The notes under the pieces: model-generated
What the model was told of the DNA's origin: nothing
Database searches by the model: none
What the model saw: only the letters and a program-made list of their open reading frames with translations
Shown: positions 9,970 through 19,591 of the stretch, in pieces
How positions within the stretch are numbered: position 1 is the first letter of the stretch
Layout of the letters: each line of letters opens with the position of its first letter
DNA from: Pseudomonadota bacterium
GTDB lineage: Bacteria > Pseudomonadota > Gammaproteobacteria > Burkholderiales > Burkholderiaceae_C
Assembly: GCA_022566735.1 (NCBI GenBank)
Contig: JADFIG010000001.1
Span: forward strand, 434,001-498,000
Direction: 5' to 3'
DNA length: 64,000 nt
Position numbers and translations under genes: made by a program

Positions 9970-9983
9970 GGCGCTGAGGGCAG

Positions 9984-10841
9984 GTGGCCAAGTTGCTTGC
10001 GAGGTCCACCACGAAGGCCCCTGCGCGGGCCGCGTCTGCGCGTGCGACGTCGCTGGCCTATGTGCTGCACAGCCATGACTGGAGCGAGTCCAGCCTGATC
10101 CTGGAGCTGTTCTGCCGCGAACAGGGCAAGGTGCTGGCCGTGGCCAAGGGCGCCAAGCGGCCTTACTCGCAGTTGCGGCCGGTGCTGATGCCTTTCCAGC
10201 GCATCCAGGTGGCGTTCGGGGCCAAGCGCGCCGACGAGGCCGAGGTCTGGCTGTTGCGCCATGCCGAATGGGCGGGAGGGCCGGCCTGGCCGGGCGGCGC
10301 GGCCTTGCTGCCGGCCTTCTACCTCAACGAGCTGTTGATGCGCCTGCTGGCGCGCCACGACCCGCACCCCGAGTTGTTCGATGCCTATGCCGATGCCCTG
10401 CAGGGCCTGACGCAACCCGCGCTGCTCACCGCCGCGCTGCGCGCGTTCGAGCTGGTGCTGTTGCGGCAGCTGGGCCATTTGCCTGACCTGTCGCAGGACA
10501 CGGTGGATGCGTCGGCGGTGCGGCCGGGGCAGGGCCACACTCTGCACCCGGAGTTGGGCGTGCGGACCTCCCCCTGGCTGGTGGATGCCAACGAGCCCGG
10601 GGCGCGCGGCGATGGGCCGGTGCAGCTGGACGGTGGCGTGCTGCTGGCACTGGAGCAAGCCCTCTCGCGACCCGTGGGCGATGGGCGGTCTGTCGTGCCG
10701 GGCCTGATGGCGGCCTGCGTCACCGCGGGGGGGCTGGCCATGAACGACCTCAAGGCGGTCACGCGCACGCTCCTTCACTATCATCTGGGATCGCACACGC
10801 TGCGCACGCGCCAGCTCATGATCGAACTTCAGCAACCATGA
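9984..10841 (+). CDS. recO: DNA repair protein RecO
   Basis: RecO works with RecF and RecR to load RecA on SSB-coated single-stranded DNA. The 285-residue product has the N-terminal OB-fold beginning at [19 protein letters not shown] (residue about 30), then [17 protein letters not shown], and a helical C-terminal domain with [13 protein letters not shown] and the closing [20 protein letters not shown] start 14 nt after era is preceded by a GAGGGCAG stretch. The first ~28 residues, rich in Ala, Arg and Lys, are an extension relative to E. coli RecO. The stop overlaps the pdxJ start by 4 nt, the conserved era-recO-pdxJ arrangement. Confidence 0.94.
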   Translation: MAKLLARSTTKAPARAASARATSLAYVLHSHDWSESSLILELFCREQGKVLAVAKGAKRPYSQLRPVLMPFQRIQVAFGAKRADEAEVWLLRHAEWAGGPAWPGGAALLPAFYLNELLMRLLARHDPHPELFDAYADALQGLTQPALLTAALRAFELVLLRQLGHLPDLSQDTVDASAVRPGQGHTLHPELGVRTSPWLVDANEPGARGDGPVQLDGGVLLALEQALSRPVGDGRSVVPGLMAACVTAGGLAMNDLKAVTRTLLHYHLGSHTLRTRQLMIELQQP

Positions 10842-11653
10842 CACCTTTCGGCCTCCAACTCACCGCCAACGATGCGCCCTTGCTGGGCGTCAACATCGAC
10901 CACGTCGCCACGGTGCGCAACGCGCGCGGCGGCCGCTTCCCCGACCCGGTGGCTGCGGCGGTGCTGGCGGTGGAGGCCGGCGCCGACATCATCACCTTCC
11001 ACCTGCGCGAGGACCGCCGCCACATCCGCGACGACGACGTGGCCCGCCTCAAGGCGGCCGTGCATGCGCCGCTGAACTTCGAGGCGGCCGTCACCGACGA
11101 GATGCTGGACATCATCGAGCGCACCGCGCCGGCCCACGTCTGCCTGGTGCCGGAGCGCCGTCAGGAGGTCACCACCGAAGGCGGGCTGGATGTCGTCGGG
11201 CAGTTCGGCCGTGTGCAGGAGGCCTGCCAGCGTCTGGCGGCGGCGGGCTGCCGGGTGTCGCTGTTCATCGGCGCGGACCTGGCTCAGATCGATGCGGCAG
11301 CCAAGGCGGGTGCGCCCTGCGTGGAGCTGCACACCGGCGCCCTGGCCAATGCCTGGTGGGATGGCGATGCGGCAGCCTTGCAGGCAGAGCTGTCGCGCTT
11401 GCAGGCAGGCTTGCGCCACGCCGCCAGCCTGGGCTTGCGCACCCACGCCGGCCACGGGCTGGCGCTGTGCCAGCCGGAGGCCCAAGGCCGCGATGCGCCC
11501 AGCAGCACCGCCCTGGTGGCCGCCCTGCCCGAAGTGCAGGAGCTGCACATCGGCCACGCCTTGATCGGCCACGCCGTGTTCGTGGGCCTGCGCCAGGCCG
11601 TCGCCGACTTCCAGGCCGAGGCCGTGCGCGCCCGCCAGGCAGGGCGCGCATGA
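10838..11653 (+). CDS. pdxJ: Pyridoxine 5'-phosphate synthase
   Basis: PdxJ condenses 1-deoxy-D-xylulose 5-phosphate with 3-amino-2-oxopropyl phosphate to form pyridoxine 5'-phosphate, the ring-closing step of DXP-dependent vitamin B6 synthesis. The 271-residue TIM-barrel protein has the family start [17 protein letters not shown], then [34 protein letters not shown], and the late HAGHGL and [14 protein letters not shown] motifs. It overlaps recO at the start and acpS at the stop (both ATGA), so the chain is probably translated as a unit. Confidence 0.97.
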   Translation: MTPFGLQLTANDAPLLGVNIDHVATVRNARGGRFPDPVAAAVLAVEAGADIITFHLREDRRHIRDDDVARLKAAVHAPLNFEAAVTDEMLDIIERTAPAHVCLVPERRQEVTTEGGLDVVGQFGRVQEACQRLAAAGCRVSLFIGADLAQIDAAAKAGAPCVELHTGALANAWWDGDAAALQAELSRLQAGLRHAASLGLRTHAGHGLALCQPEAQGRDAPSSTALVAALPEVQELHIGHALIGHAVFVGLRQAVADFQAEAVRARQAGRA

Positions 11654-12060
11654 TCGTCGGCATCGGCACGGACCTCTGCGACATCCGCCGCATCCAGGAG
11701 GCTCTGGACCGCCGCGGTGCGCGTTTTGCCGAGAAGGTGCTGGGCGAGCAGGAGCTGGCCGTCTGGCGGGCCCGCAGCGCCCGCGCGCCCCTGCGAGGCC
11801 TGCGCTTCCTGGCCACGCGTTTCGCGGCCAAGGAGGCGTTTTCCAAAGCCATCGGCCTGGGCATCCACTGGCCCATGGCCTGGCGTGCCTGTGAGATCCT
11901 CAACGCGCCCAGCGGCCAGCCCCGCATCGTGCTGGGCGGTGAGCTGGCGCCATGGTTCGCCGAGCGCCACTGGCGCGCGCACGTCACCGTCACCGACGAG
12001 GGCGATTTCGCCCAGGCCTTCGTGGTGGTGGAAACCGACCCGTTTGCGCTGGCGCCCTGA
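11650..12060 (+). CDS. acpS: Holo-[acyl-carrier-protein] synthase
   Basis: AcpS transfers the 4'-phosphopantetheine arm of coenzyme A to apo-ACP, activating fatty acid synthesis. The start is ATG 11650, overlapping the pdxJ stop, which gives 136 residues. The N-terminus [16 protein letters not shown] holds the Mg-binding Asp, and [16 protein letters not shown] is the second signature with the Glu and Lys of the active site. The length is typical. pdxJ-acpS adjacency is widely conserved. nagZ follows after 63 nt. Confidence 0.96.
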   Translation: MIVGIGTDLCDIRRIQEALDRRGARFAEKVLGEQELAVWRARSARAPLRGLRFLATRFAAKEAFSKAIGLGIHWPMAWRACEILNAPSGQPRIVLGGELAPWFAERHWRAHVTVTDEGDFAQAFVVVETDPFALAP

Positions 12061-12123
12061 CGTTGCCCCCCGATGTTCCTTGATCGACCCTGACTTCCAC
12101 CGGACCCCGCGAGCCTGCAGACC

Positions 12124-13221
12124 ATGCCCACGCCTCACCACAACGACACCCTCCAGCACGCACCCGTGGTGCTCGACATCGCCGGCCTGAGCCTCGGTGA
12201 CGACGACCGCCGCCGCCTGGCCCACCCGCTGACGGGCGGCCTGATCCTGTTCGCGCGCAACTGGCAAAGCCGTGCGCAACTCACCGCGCTGTGCACCGAG
12301 ATCAAGGCCATCCGCCCGGATGTGCTGATCTGCGTCGACCACGAAGGCGGCCGCGTGCAGCGCTTCAAGACCGATGGCTTCACCCACGTGCCGGCCATGC
12401 GCCGCCTGGGCGAGATGTGGATGAAGGACGGCAAGGCCGGCGAGGGCAGTGGTGCGATGGCCGCCACCGATGCCGCCACGGCCTGCGGCTACGTGCTGGC
12501 CAGCGAGTTGCGTGCCTGCGGTGTCGACCTGACGTTCACGCCGGTGCTCGACCTCGACTGGGGGGAAAGCAGCGTCATCGGCGACCGCGCCTTCCACAGC
12601 GATGCCCGTGTGGCCACGGTGCTGGCCAAGAGCGTGATGCACGGCCTGCTGCTGGCCGGCATGGCCAACTGCGGCAAGCACTTCCCCGGCCACGGTTTCG
12701 TCAAGGCCGATTCGCACACCGACATCCCCGTGGACAAGCGCAGCCTCAAGGCCATCCTGGCCGACGACGCCAAGCCCTACGAGTGGCTGAGCACCTCGCT
12801 GACCAGCGTGATGCCCGCCCACGTCATCTACCCCAAGGTCGATGCGGCCCCGGCTGGTTTCTCGGCGCGGTGGTTGCAGGACATCCTGCGCGGGCAACTC
12901 GGCTTCACCGGCGCCATCTTCAGCGATGACCTCAGCATGGAAGGCGCCAGCGTGGCCGGCAGCCACACCCAGGGCGCCATCGCCGCGCTCAACGCGGGCT
13001 GCGACATGGTGCTGCTGTGCAACCAGTCGCTCGACGGTGGCGCGCCCGTGGACGCCCTGCTCGATGGCCTGCAGGCGGCCTTGCAGCGCGGTGATTGGTC
13101 GGCCAGTGCCGACAGCGAGGCCCGTCGCCTGGACCTGCTGCCGCAGACTGCCCCGCTGACCTGGGACGAGCTGATGCACCAGCCCCAGTACCAGCAGGCG
13201 CTGTCGCGTCTGCCGCGTTGA
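12124..13221 (+). CDS. nagZ: Beta-N-acetylhexosaminidase (glycoside hydrolase family 3)
   Basis: Cytoplasmic enzyme of peptidoglycan recycling that removes N-acetylglucosamine from anhydro-muropeptides; in some bacteria this affects AmpC induction. The 365-residue protein shows GGLILFARNW, the substrate-contact stretch CVDHEGGRVQRF, the mobile-loop KHFPGHGFVKADSHTD with the general-acid His-Asp pair, and FSDDLSMEGA with the nucleophilic Asp. Length and domain content match NagZ. It ends the plus-strand run; the next gene is on the opposite strand 36 nt on. Confidence 0.97.
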   Translation: MPTPHHNDTLQHAPVVLDIAGLSLGDDDRRRLAHPLTGGLILFARNWQSRAQLTALCTEIKAIRPDVLICVDHEGGRVQRFKTDGFTHVPAMRRLGEMWMKDGKAGEGSGAMAATDAATACGYVLASELRACGVDLTFTPVLDLDWGESSVIGDRAFHSDARVATVLAKSVMHGLLLAGMANCGKHFPGHGFVKADSHTDIPVDKRSLKAILADDAKPYEWLSTSLTSVMPAHVIYPKVDAAPAGFSARWLQDILRGQLGFTGAIFSDDLSMEGASVAGSHTQGAIAALNAGCDMVLLCNQSLDGGAPVDALLDGLQAALQRGDWSASADSEARRLDLLPQTAPLTWDELMHQPQYQQALSRLPR

Positions 13222-13257
13222 TGCCGATGCGCCCCACGCCGACGCATTGAGCGCCGC

Positions 13258-15138
13258 TCAGGGCGTGCCGCTGCGGTAGAGCAACTCGATCAGCCCCTGG
13301 TTGCGCTCCAGCACGACCTTGCGCTTGACCTTCAGCGTCGGGGTCAGCTCCCCCGTGGCCACGCTGAGTGACTGCGGCAGCACCGCGAACTTGCGCACCT
13401 GGGCCACGCGGGCCTGGCTGGCGTTGACGTGGTCCACATCGGCCTGCAGGGCCTGCAGCACCTGCGGGTGTTCGTGCAGGCGGCCATCGTCGGCGATGCC
13501 ATGGTGGCTGGCGAAGGAAGCCAGCGCCACCGGGTCCAGCGTCAGCAGCGCCGTCAGGTAGTTGCGGCCGTCGCCGCAGACCACCGCGTGCTCGACGAGG
13601 TGGGCGTCCATCAAGGCCGTCTCGATGTTGGCCGGCGAGATGTTCTTGCCGCCCGAGGTGATGATCAGGTCTTTCTTGCGCCCGGTGATGTAGACGAAGC
13701 CGTCCTCGTCGATGTGGCCCAGGTCGCCCGTGCGCAGCCAGCCCTCGGTGAAGCTGTCGCTCGTGGCCTGGGGCGAGCCCATGTAGCACTGGAAGACGTG
13801 CGGGCCGCGCACCAGCAGCTCGCCGTCCTCGGCCACGGTGATCTCGGTGCCGGGCAAGGGCTTGCCCACCGAGCCCACCCGGGTGCTGCCAGGCAGCGAC
13901 AGGGTGGAGGGGCCGGTCACCTCGGACTGGCCGTAGAGTTCGCGCACGACCACGTCCAGCCCGGCGAAGAAGCGCAGCTTCTCGGGCGCGATGGGGGCCG
14001 CGCCCGAGCTCAGCAGGCGCGCCTGGTCGAGGCCCAGTGCCACCTTGATCTTGCGGTGGATGAGGCGTTGTGCCAGGGCCTTCTGCAGCGTCAGCCAGGG
14101 GCCGGCAGGCAAGCCGGCCTGGTCCAGGCGATGCCAGCGCTGCCCCACCGACAAAGCCCAGCGGGCCAGCACGGCCTTCAGGCCGGACGCGTCTTCCAGC
14201 TTGGCTTCGATGGCCGACTGCATCTTCTCCCAGACCCGCGGCACGCCGAAGAAGATGGTCGGTCGCACCTCCTTGAGGTGCTCGCCCAGCTCGTCCATGC
14301 TGCGCGCGTAGTACACGCCAAAGCCCGAGTGGATCTGGTTGTGCATCGAGCCCATCTGCTCGGCGATGTGCGCCAGCGGCAGGTAGGACAGCAGCCGGTC
14401 GTGCTCATCGACATCGAAGAGCTGGCGCATGGTGTGCGCCGTCCACCACAGGTTGCCCTGGCTGAGCGCCACCGCCTTGGCCGGCCCCGTGGTGCCCGAG
14501 GTGTAGATGAGGGTGCCGATGTCGGAGGGGCCCAGGGCCGCGAGGCGCCGCTCCAGTTGCGGCGCCAGCAGCGTGCCCTGCGGTGCCTGACCGAGCGCCA
14601 GGAAGGACGCCCAGGACATGACCGGCTTGCGGGCCTGCGCCTGCTCGGCGCCGCGCAGCATGACGAGGGCCTTCAGGTGGGGCAGGGCGTCCTCGCAGGC
14701 CTCCAGCGCCTGCAGCCGGGCCGGCTCATCGACCAGCAGCACACTGGCCTTGCTGTGGTTGAGGATGTAGCCGATGTCCTGGGGCGAGCTCGTCCAGTAG
14801 ATGCCGGCGGGTGTGGCACCGATGGCCATCGTCGCGAAGGCCATGATGGCCCACTGCGGGTTGTTGAAGCTGAGGATGGCGACGGCGTCGCCGCGGGACA
14901 CGCCCAGGCTGATCAAGGCACACGCGGCCTCGCGCACCTGCCGGGCGTAGTCCTGCCAGGAGGTGGCTTGCCAGCCCGCATCCGTGCGCTCGAAGTAGGC
15001 CGGGTGCGTGCCCAGGCGCTCTGCCGTCTGCAGCAGCAAGGCCGGGGGAGGGATGAATCCGGCCAGGGCGGCTGCCGGTGCGGGGGATGCGGCGGTGTCC
15101 GGGCTTGCCGGCACGGCGTGAAGGTGAGCGGTGGCCAA
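13258..15138 (-). CDS. Long-chain acyl-CoA synthetase (AMP-forming)
   Basis: Activates fatty acids to acyl-CoA through an acyl-adenylate. The frame continues 17 codons further upstream, but I start it at TTG 15138 because AGGAGGG lies just before it, giving 626 residues. The AMP-binding signature is TLIYTSGTTGPAKAVAL, followed by YLPLAHIAEQ, the ELYGQSEVTGPST motif and TGDLGHIDEDGFVYITGRKKD with the hinge region. This is the FadD15/FAA-like long form, not the ~560-residue E. coli FadD, so I give no symbol. A 14-bp perfect palindrome lies 36 nt upstream of the start and suggests control by a regulator. It is the last gene of a minus-strand run after an ATP-grasp gene. Confidence 0.92.
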   Translation of the reverse strand: MATAHLHAVPASPDTAASPAPAAALAGFIPPPALLLQTAERLGTHPAYFERTDAGWQATSWQDYARQVREAACALISLGVSRGDAVAILSFNNPQWAIMAFATMAIGATPAGIYWTSSPQDIGYILNHSKASVLLVDEPARLQALEACEDALPHLKALVMLRGAEQAQARKPVMSWASFLALGQAPQGTLLAPQLERRLAALGPSDIGTLIYTSGTTGPAKAVALSQGNLWWTAHTMRQLFDVDEHDRLLSYLPLAHIAEQMGSMHNQIHSGFGVYYARSMDELGEHLKEVRPTIFFGVPRVWEKMQSAIEAKLEDASGLKAVLARWALSVGQRWHRLDQAGLPAGPWLTLQKALAQRLIHRKIKVALGLDQARLLSSGAAPIAPEKLRFFAGLDVVVRELYGQSEVTGPSTLSLPGSTRVGSVGKPLPGTEITVAEDGELLVRGPHVFQCYMGSPQATSDSFTEGWLRTGDLGHIDEDGFVYITGRKKDLIITSGGKNISPANIETALMDAHLVEHAVVCGDGRNYLTALLTLDPVALASFASHHGIADDGRLHEHPQVLQALQADVDHVNASQARVAQVRKFAVLPQSLSVATGELTPTLKVKRKVVLERNQGLIELLYRSGTP

Positions 15139-15174
15139 GGTCCCTCCTGAGTTTGTCAGGATTACAGACCTTTG

Positions 15175-15188
15175 TGACGTTAACGTCA
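15175..15188. promoter_or_regulatory. Perfect 14-bp palindrome, candidate operator of the acyl-CoA synthetase
   Basis: TGACGTTAACGTCA is fully self-complementary and sits 36 nt before the TTG start, in the 67-nt gap to the upstream ATP-grasp gene. The ACGTnnACGT layout resembles sites of MerR-family LiuR-type regulators of branched-chain and fatty-acid catabolism. That match is from memory, not a search. Confidence 0.5.
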
Positions 15189-15205
15189 ATCAGTCGCCGT
15201 TCAGG

Positions 15206-16378
15206 TTAAACCCTTGGGAGGCATCCGAGCGTCGGGTTGGCCAGTGCGCCCGTGTCGCGCTGCCTCGGGCCACGCCAGTACCAGTACATGACCTTGAAGA
15301 AGTAGCGCAAGAGTCGGGGCGAGGTGGGCGGCGCGCTGCGCCAGAACGACGGCGACAGCAGGGTCTTCAACATCGTCAGGCCCCGCCGCTGGTAGGCCAG
15401 CTGCAGCAGGGGCTTGGGAAAGACGTGGCCTTCCCAGCCATCGGCAGGCGCGTGGCAGACCTCCGGCTCGCGTCCCGCGAGGGTGTCCACCAGGGGGGCG
15501 AACATCGGCACGCCCGCCGCCAGGGCCGCGGTGATCGACCCCCAGGGGCGCGGGTTGATCTCAAGGAACCAGAACGTCCCCTTGGCGTCGCGGATGAAGT
15601 CGGCCTGCATGTAGCCCGTCCACTGGAGCGCAGCGCCCATGTCTGCCAGGGCCTGCACCAGGGCCGGCGGGTGTTCGTGGCGGATGCGGGTGGCCGCGCC
15701 CAGGCCTGCGGGGTGCTGCTCAACGATCTCGTAGCTGTGCAGGTGGGTGAGGGTGCCCTGGTGGAAGAAGCCGCCGCAAGCCCAGTTGCGCCCGGCCACG
15801 TGGCACTGCAGCAGCGTGTCCTTGTCCTTCAGGGCGAGGAGCCCGTCTTGCAGGGCCTGCGCGTCTTCGCAGATCACCACCTGGCTGCCACCGTCGCCTT
15901 GCTCGCCCTTGAGCACGACGGGGTAGCCCAGCTGCTGCGCCGTGTCCAGCGCCTCCAGGCGGCCTTGCACGGTCTCCCACTGCGGCACCGGGATGCCCAG
16001 CTGCGCCGCGAAACCGGCCATGGCGGATTTGCGCTGCAGCATCGCCAGCGTCGGGGCCGTGACACGGGGGAACAACTTGTCGCTGTGATCCAGGGTCCGA
16101 TGGCAGGACAGCAGCGAGGCTTCGTCCAGCGGCAGGATCCAGCGGGTGTCGGGATCCCGCTCGCGCTGGCGGATCAGTTCGGACAGCATGCGCTCGTCGC
16201 CCGCGTTGACGTGGTGAACCGTCAGCCATCCGGCAAACTCCTTGGGCTGCTCGCCTTCCGTCAGGATGCTCGTCTGCCAGCCCGCTTCGTGCAGGGCCTG
16301 GGCGATGTAGAGGTTCTGCGGCCAGTCGAGCCGGCCGATCAGGGTCACGCCAGGGGGGCGGTGGGGGCAAATGGCCAT
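15206..16378 (-). CDS. ATP-grasp domain protein of unknown substrate
   Basis: I recognise the fold but not the reaction. From ATG 16378 the protein has 390 residues; a TTG at 16435 is in frame, and neither start has a clear ribosome binding site. The order is a pre-ATP-grasp Rossmann-like region (VTLIGRLDWPQNLYIAQAL), an ATP-binding lysine in GYPVVLKGEQGDGGSQVV, and a late metal-binding FWFLEINPRPWGSITAA. This is the layout of carbamoyl-phosphate-synthase-like or carboxylate-amine ligases such as biotin-carboxylase-like and CarB-like orphans. The C-terminal ~70 residues are basic and aromatic (FFKVMYWYWRGP). It lies between rne and an acyl-CoA synthetase; co-function with either is unproven. 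Confidence 0.75.
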   Translation of the reverse strand: MAICPHRPPGVTLIGRLDWPQNLYIAQALHEAGWQTSILTEGEQPKEFAGWLTVHHVNAGDERMLSELIRQRERDPDTRWILPLDEASLLSCHRTLDHSDKLFPRVTAPTLAMLQRKSAMAGFAAQLGIPVPQWETVQGRLEALDTAQQLGYPVVLKGEQGDGGSQVVICEDAQALQDGLLALKDKDTLLQCHVAGRNWACGGFFHQGTLTHLHSYEIVEQHPAGLGAATRIRHEHPPALVQALADMGAALQWTGYMQADFIRDAKGTFWFLEINPRPWGSITAALAAGVPMFAPLVDTLAGREPEVCHAPADGWEGHVFPKPLLQLAYQRRGLTMLKTLLSPSFWRSAPPTSPRLLRYFFKVMYWYWRGPRQRDTGALANPTLGCLPRV

Positions 16379-16574
16379 GAACGTGCAGTGGAAGTGATGC
16401 GAAGGGCAGCGTTCATGGCGGCACGCGGGCTGCAAGACAACTGCATCCTGCCATTACGGCAGAAGATGGTGCGGGGATGCGCCATGACGAGCGAAATCTG
16501 GCCGCGACCGTGACTTCGTGCCCAAAGGCCAGGCACCCGCCCGGGGGCGCAGGCATGGCCCTGGCGAGCCCATG

Positions 16575-16596
16575 AAAAAACCCGGCCGAAGCCGGG
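16575..16596 (-). terminator. Intrinsic terminator after rne
   Basis: On the minus strand the order is CCCGGC, loop TTCG, GCCGGG, then TTTTTT (16580-16575). It is a compact stem with a stable UUCG tetraloop and a clean T-run, 46 nt past the rne stop. Confidence 0.9.
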
Positions 16597-16642
16597 CTTG
16601 TGAGGGCGCGTGCCGCCGGGACGGCCGCACGGCGCAGGCGGG

Positions 16643-19591
16643 TCAGGCCTGGTGCTCGAAGGGCAGGGTGACCTGGCTGAGGTCCTTGCGGGTCTCCACC
16701 AGGATCAGCGGGCCCTCGTCCAGCACCACGACGGGCTTGCGCACACGCGGCACGTGCACCGGCTGGGGCTCGTTGGCGATGGCTTGCTGCACCTGGCGGA
16801 TCTTCTCGGCGTCCGAGTTCACCCACTGCAGGCCAGCCGACTGCGCGATGGCTGCCAGCTCGTCCATGGGCAGCACGAACGGCGCGGGGGCAGCGACGGG
16901 AGCGACCGTCGGCGCGGCGACGGGCTCGGCGCGCGGTGCCTCGGGCGCACCGCCAGCGGGCACGTCGGTGGCGGCGGCCACAGAGCGGGTTTCTGCGCGG
17001 GCTTCAGTGGGGGTTTCGGTGAGGTTGTCTGCACGGGTCTCGGCGAGCCTGGCCGCGGCGGCCACGGGCAGCGGGGCGCCCGCGAGGACGTCCGACAGCA
17101 CATTGGTTTCAGCCTCGGTCAGGGAGGACGGCGGGGTGGCCTCTGCGGCGCTGGTCTCCACGTCCTGTGCTTGCTCATCGCGCACCTCGCGCTCATCGCG
17201 GCGTTCGCCACGGCGGTTGCGGCCTCGGCCCCCGCGGCGGCGGCCTTCCTGAGCTTCGCCCTGGCCTTCGCCCTGTGCCTCGCCGGCGTCCACGCCTTCC
17301 TGGGCCTGGAGGTCGGTGCCGAGCAGGGCTTCGTCCTGGCCCACGTCGCCGTTGGCGGCGTTCTGGCCTTCTTCGCGCTCACCGCGACCACGGCCACCAC
17401 GGCGGCGACGGCGGCCACCTTCGCGCTCGCCCTCGGCCGCAGGTGCCGTCAGGCCGGCTGCACCGCCTTCCGTGGCGGCCAGGCCCAGGGCCTGGGCTTC
17501 GGCGGCGATGGCTTCGCGGTTGATGACCGGGCGCTCGCCCTGCTCACCACCGCGGCCACGGCCACCACGGCCACCGCGGCCGCCTTCGCGCGGCGTTTGC
17601 TGGGCATCACCTTCCGGACGGTCTTCGCGCGGGCCCTGGCGACGGCCTTGGCGGGCTTCGCCCTTGTCGTTGCGCTCAGTTCGGTCACCGCGTTCACCGC
17701 GTTCGCCACGCTCGCCTCGGCCACCACGGCGTTGGCCATCGCGGCGGCCACGGCCTTTGTCGTCCTTGGCCGTGTCGGCAGCAGGCGCGGCCACGGGCTC
17801 GGCGGCGGCCGGCGCCGGTGCGGCGCTGTCCGTCATGCCGAACAGGCGCTTGAGCCAGCCCATGAAGCCACCGCCAGCGGTCGCTGCAGCGGCGGGCGCC
17901 CGGGTGCCGGCTTGCACCGGGGCGGGCAGGCTGGCTGCGGGCGCGGCGGTGATCACCGGCTCGTCCTTCGGGAGGGCCACGGGCGCCGGCTGGTCGGGCA
18001 GCACGCCCTTGATCACCGGCTCCTGCTTGGGCTTGGCGCTCTTCTCGCGGCGGGTGATGCCCACCTCGTCGTCCGGCTCCTCGATCATCGTGTAGCTGGC
18101 CTGGATGTTTTCCAGACGCGGGTCGTCGTGACGCAGACGCTCCAGCTTGTAGTTCGGGGTTTCGAGGTGCTTGTTGGGCACCAGCAGCACGGTCACGCGC
18201 TGCTTGAGCTCGATCTTGGTGATCTCGGTGCGCTTCTCATTGAGCAGGAAGGAGGTCACTTCCACCGGCACCTGCACGTGCACGGCCGAGGTGTTGTCCT
18301 TCATGGACTCTTCCTGGATGATGCGCAGGATCTGCAGCGCCGACGATTCGGTGTCGCGGATGTGGCCGGTGCCATTGCAGCGCGGGCAGGTGATGTGCGA
18401 GCCTTCGCTCAGGGCAGGGCGCAGGCGCTGGCGCGACATCTCCAGCAGGCCGAACTTGCTGATGGAGCTGAACTGCACGCGGGCACGGTCGAAGCGCAGG
18501 GCGTCGCGCAGACGCTGCTCGACCTCGCGGCGGTTCTTGTTGTCCTCCATGTCGATGAAGTCCATGACGATCAGGCCACCCAGGTCGCGCAGGCGCATCT
18601 GGCGGGCGATTTCGTCGGCCGCTTCCAGATTGGTGCGGAAGGCGGTTTCCTCGATGTCGCTGCCGCGGGTGGCGCGCGCCGAGTTCACGTCCACGGCCAC
18701 CAGGGCTTCGGTGTGGTCGATCACGATGGCGCCGCCGGAGGGCAGGTTCACGGTGCGGCTGAAGGCCGTCTCGATCTGGTGCTCGATCTGGAAGCGCGAG
18801 AACAGGGCCGCGTCGTCGCGATAGCGCTTCACGCGATTGGACTGGTCCGGCATCACGTGCAGCATGAACTGCTTGGCCTGCTCGTAGATGTCGTCGGTGT
18901 CGATGAGGATCTCACCGATGTCCGAGGTGAAGTAGTCGCGGATGGCGCGGATGACCAGCGACGACTCCTGGTAGATCAGGTAGGCGCCCTTGCCGGCGGA
19001 CGAGGCCTCGTCGATGGCCGTCCACAGCTTGAGCATGTAGTTCAGGTCCCACTGCAGCTCGGCGGCGGTGCGGCCGATGCCGGCGGTGCGGGCGATCAGG
19101 CTCATGCCCTTGGGGTATTCGAGCTGGTCCATCGCCTCCTTGAGCTCTTCGCGCTCATCGCCCTCGATGCGGCGGCTCACGCCACCGCCACGCGGGTTGT
19201 TGGGCATCAGGACCAGGTAGCGGCCGGCCAGCGACACGAAGGTCGTCAGGGCCGCGCCCTTGTTGCCGCGCTCTTCCTTTTCGACCTGGACGAGCAATTC
19301 CTGCCCTTCCTTGATCACGTCCTGGATGCGGGCGGAGCGGACTTCCACGCCTTCCTTGAAATACTGGCGCGAGATTTCCTTGAAGGGCAGGAAACCGTGG
19401 CGCTCTTCGCCGTAATCGACGAAGCAGGCCTCCAGGGACGGCTCGACGCGGGTGACGACGGCCTTGTAGATATTGCCCTTGCGTTGCTCGCGACCTTCGA
19501 TTTCGGTTTCGAAATCGAGCAGTTTCTGTCCGTCAACGATGGCCAGGCGCCGTTCTTCGGGCTGCGTGGCATTGATCAGCATGCGCTTCAT
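16643..19591 (-). CDS. rne: Ribonuclease E
   Basis: Main endoribonuclease for mRNA turnover, rRNA and tRNA processing, and core of the degradosome. From ATG 19591 (GGAG 5 nt upstream) it has 982 residues. The S1 domain covers about 37-125. The catalytic site is recognisable by alignment to the E. coli enzyme: D301 and N303 in [12 protein letters not shown] and D344 in [12 protein letters not shown]. The Zn-link cysteines C402 and C405 lie in [13 protein letters not shown]. After residue ~510 the protein is low-complexity, with long Arg/Gly/Glu-rich tracts, the RNA-binding and scaffold-like half. It is transcribed away from rluC, with a long structured leader that may serve autoregulation as in enterobacteria. 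Confidence 0.97.
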   Translation of the reverse strand: MKRMLINATQPEERRLAIVDGQKLLDFETEIEGREQRKGNIYKAVVTRVEPSLEACFVDYGEERHGFLPFKEISRQYFKEGVEVRSARIQDVIKEGQELLVQVEKEERGNKGAALTTFVSLAGRYLVLMPNNPRGGGVSRRIEGDEREELKEAMDQLEYPKGMSLIARTAGIGRTAAELQWDLNYMLKLWTAIDEASSAGKGAYLIYQESSLVIRAIRDYFTSDIGEILIDTDDIYEQAKQFMLHVMPDQSNRVKRYRDDAALFSRFQIEHQIETAFSRTVNLPSGGAIVIDHTEALVAVDVNSARATRGSDIEETAFRTNLEAADEIARQMRLRDLGGLIVMDFIDMEDNKNRREVEQRLRDALRFDRARVQFSSISKFGLLEMSRQRLRPALSEGSHITCPRCNGTGHIRDTESSALQILRIIQEESMKDNTSAVHVQVPVEVTSFLLNEKRTEITKIELKQRVTVLLVPNKHLETPNYKLERLRHDDPRLENIQASYTMIEEPDDEVGITRREKSAKPKQEPVIKGVLPDQPAPVALPKDEPVITAAPAASLPAPVQAGTRAPAAAATAGGGFMGWLKRLFGMTDSAAPAPAAAEPVAAPAADTAKDDKGRGRRDGQRRGGRGERGERGERGDRTERNDKGEARQGRRQGPREDRPEGDAQQTPREGGRGGRGGRGRGGEQGERPVINREAIAAEAQALGLAATEGGAAGLTAPAAEGEREGGRRRRRGGRGRGEREEGQNAANGDVGQDEALLGTDLQAQEGVDAGEAQGEGQGEAQEGRRRGGRGRNRRGERRDEREVRDEQAQDVETSAAEATPPSSLTEAETNVLSDVLAGAPLPVAAAARLAETRADNLTETPTEARAETRSVAAATDVPAGGAPEAPRAEPVAAPTVAPVAAPAPFVLPMDELAAIAQSAGLQWVNSDAEKIRQVQQAIANEPQPVHVPRVRKPVVVLDEGPLILVETRKDLSQVTLPFEHQA

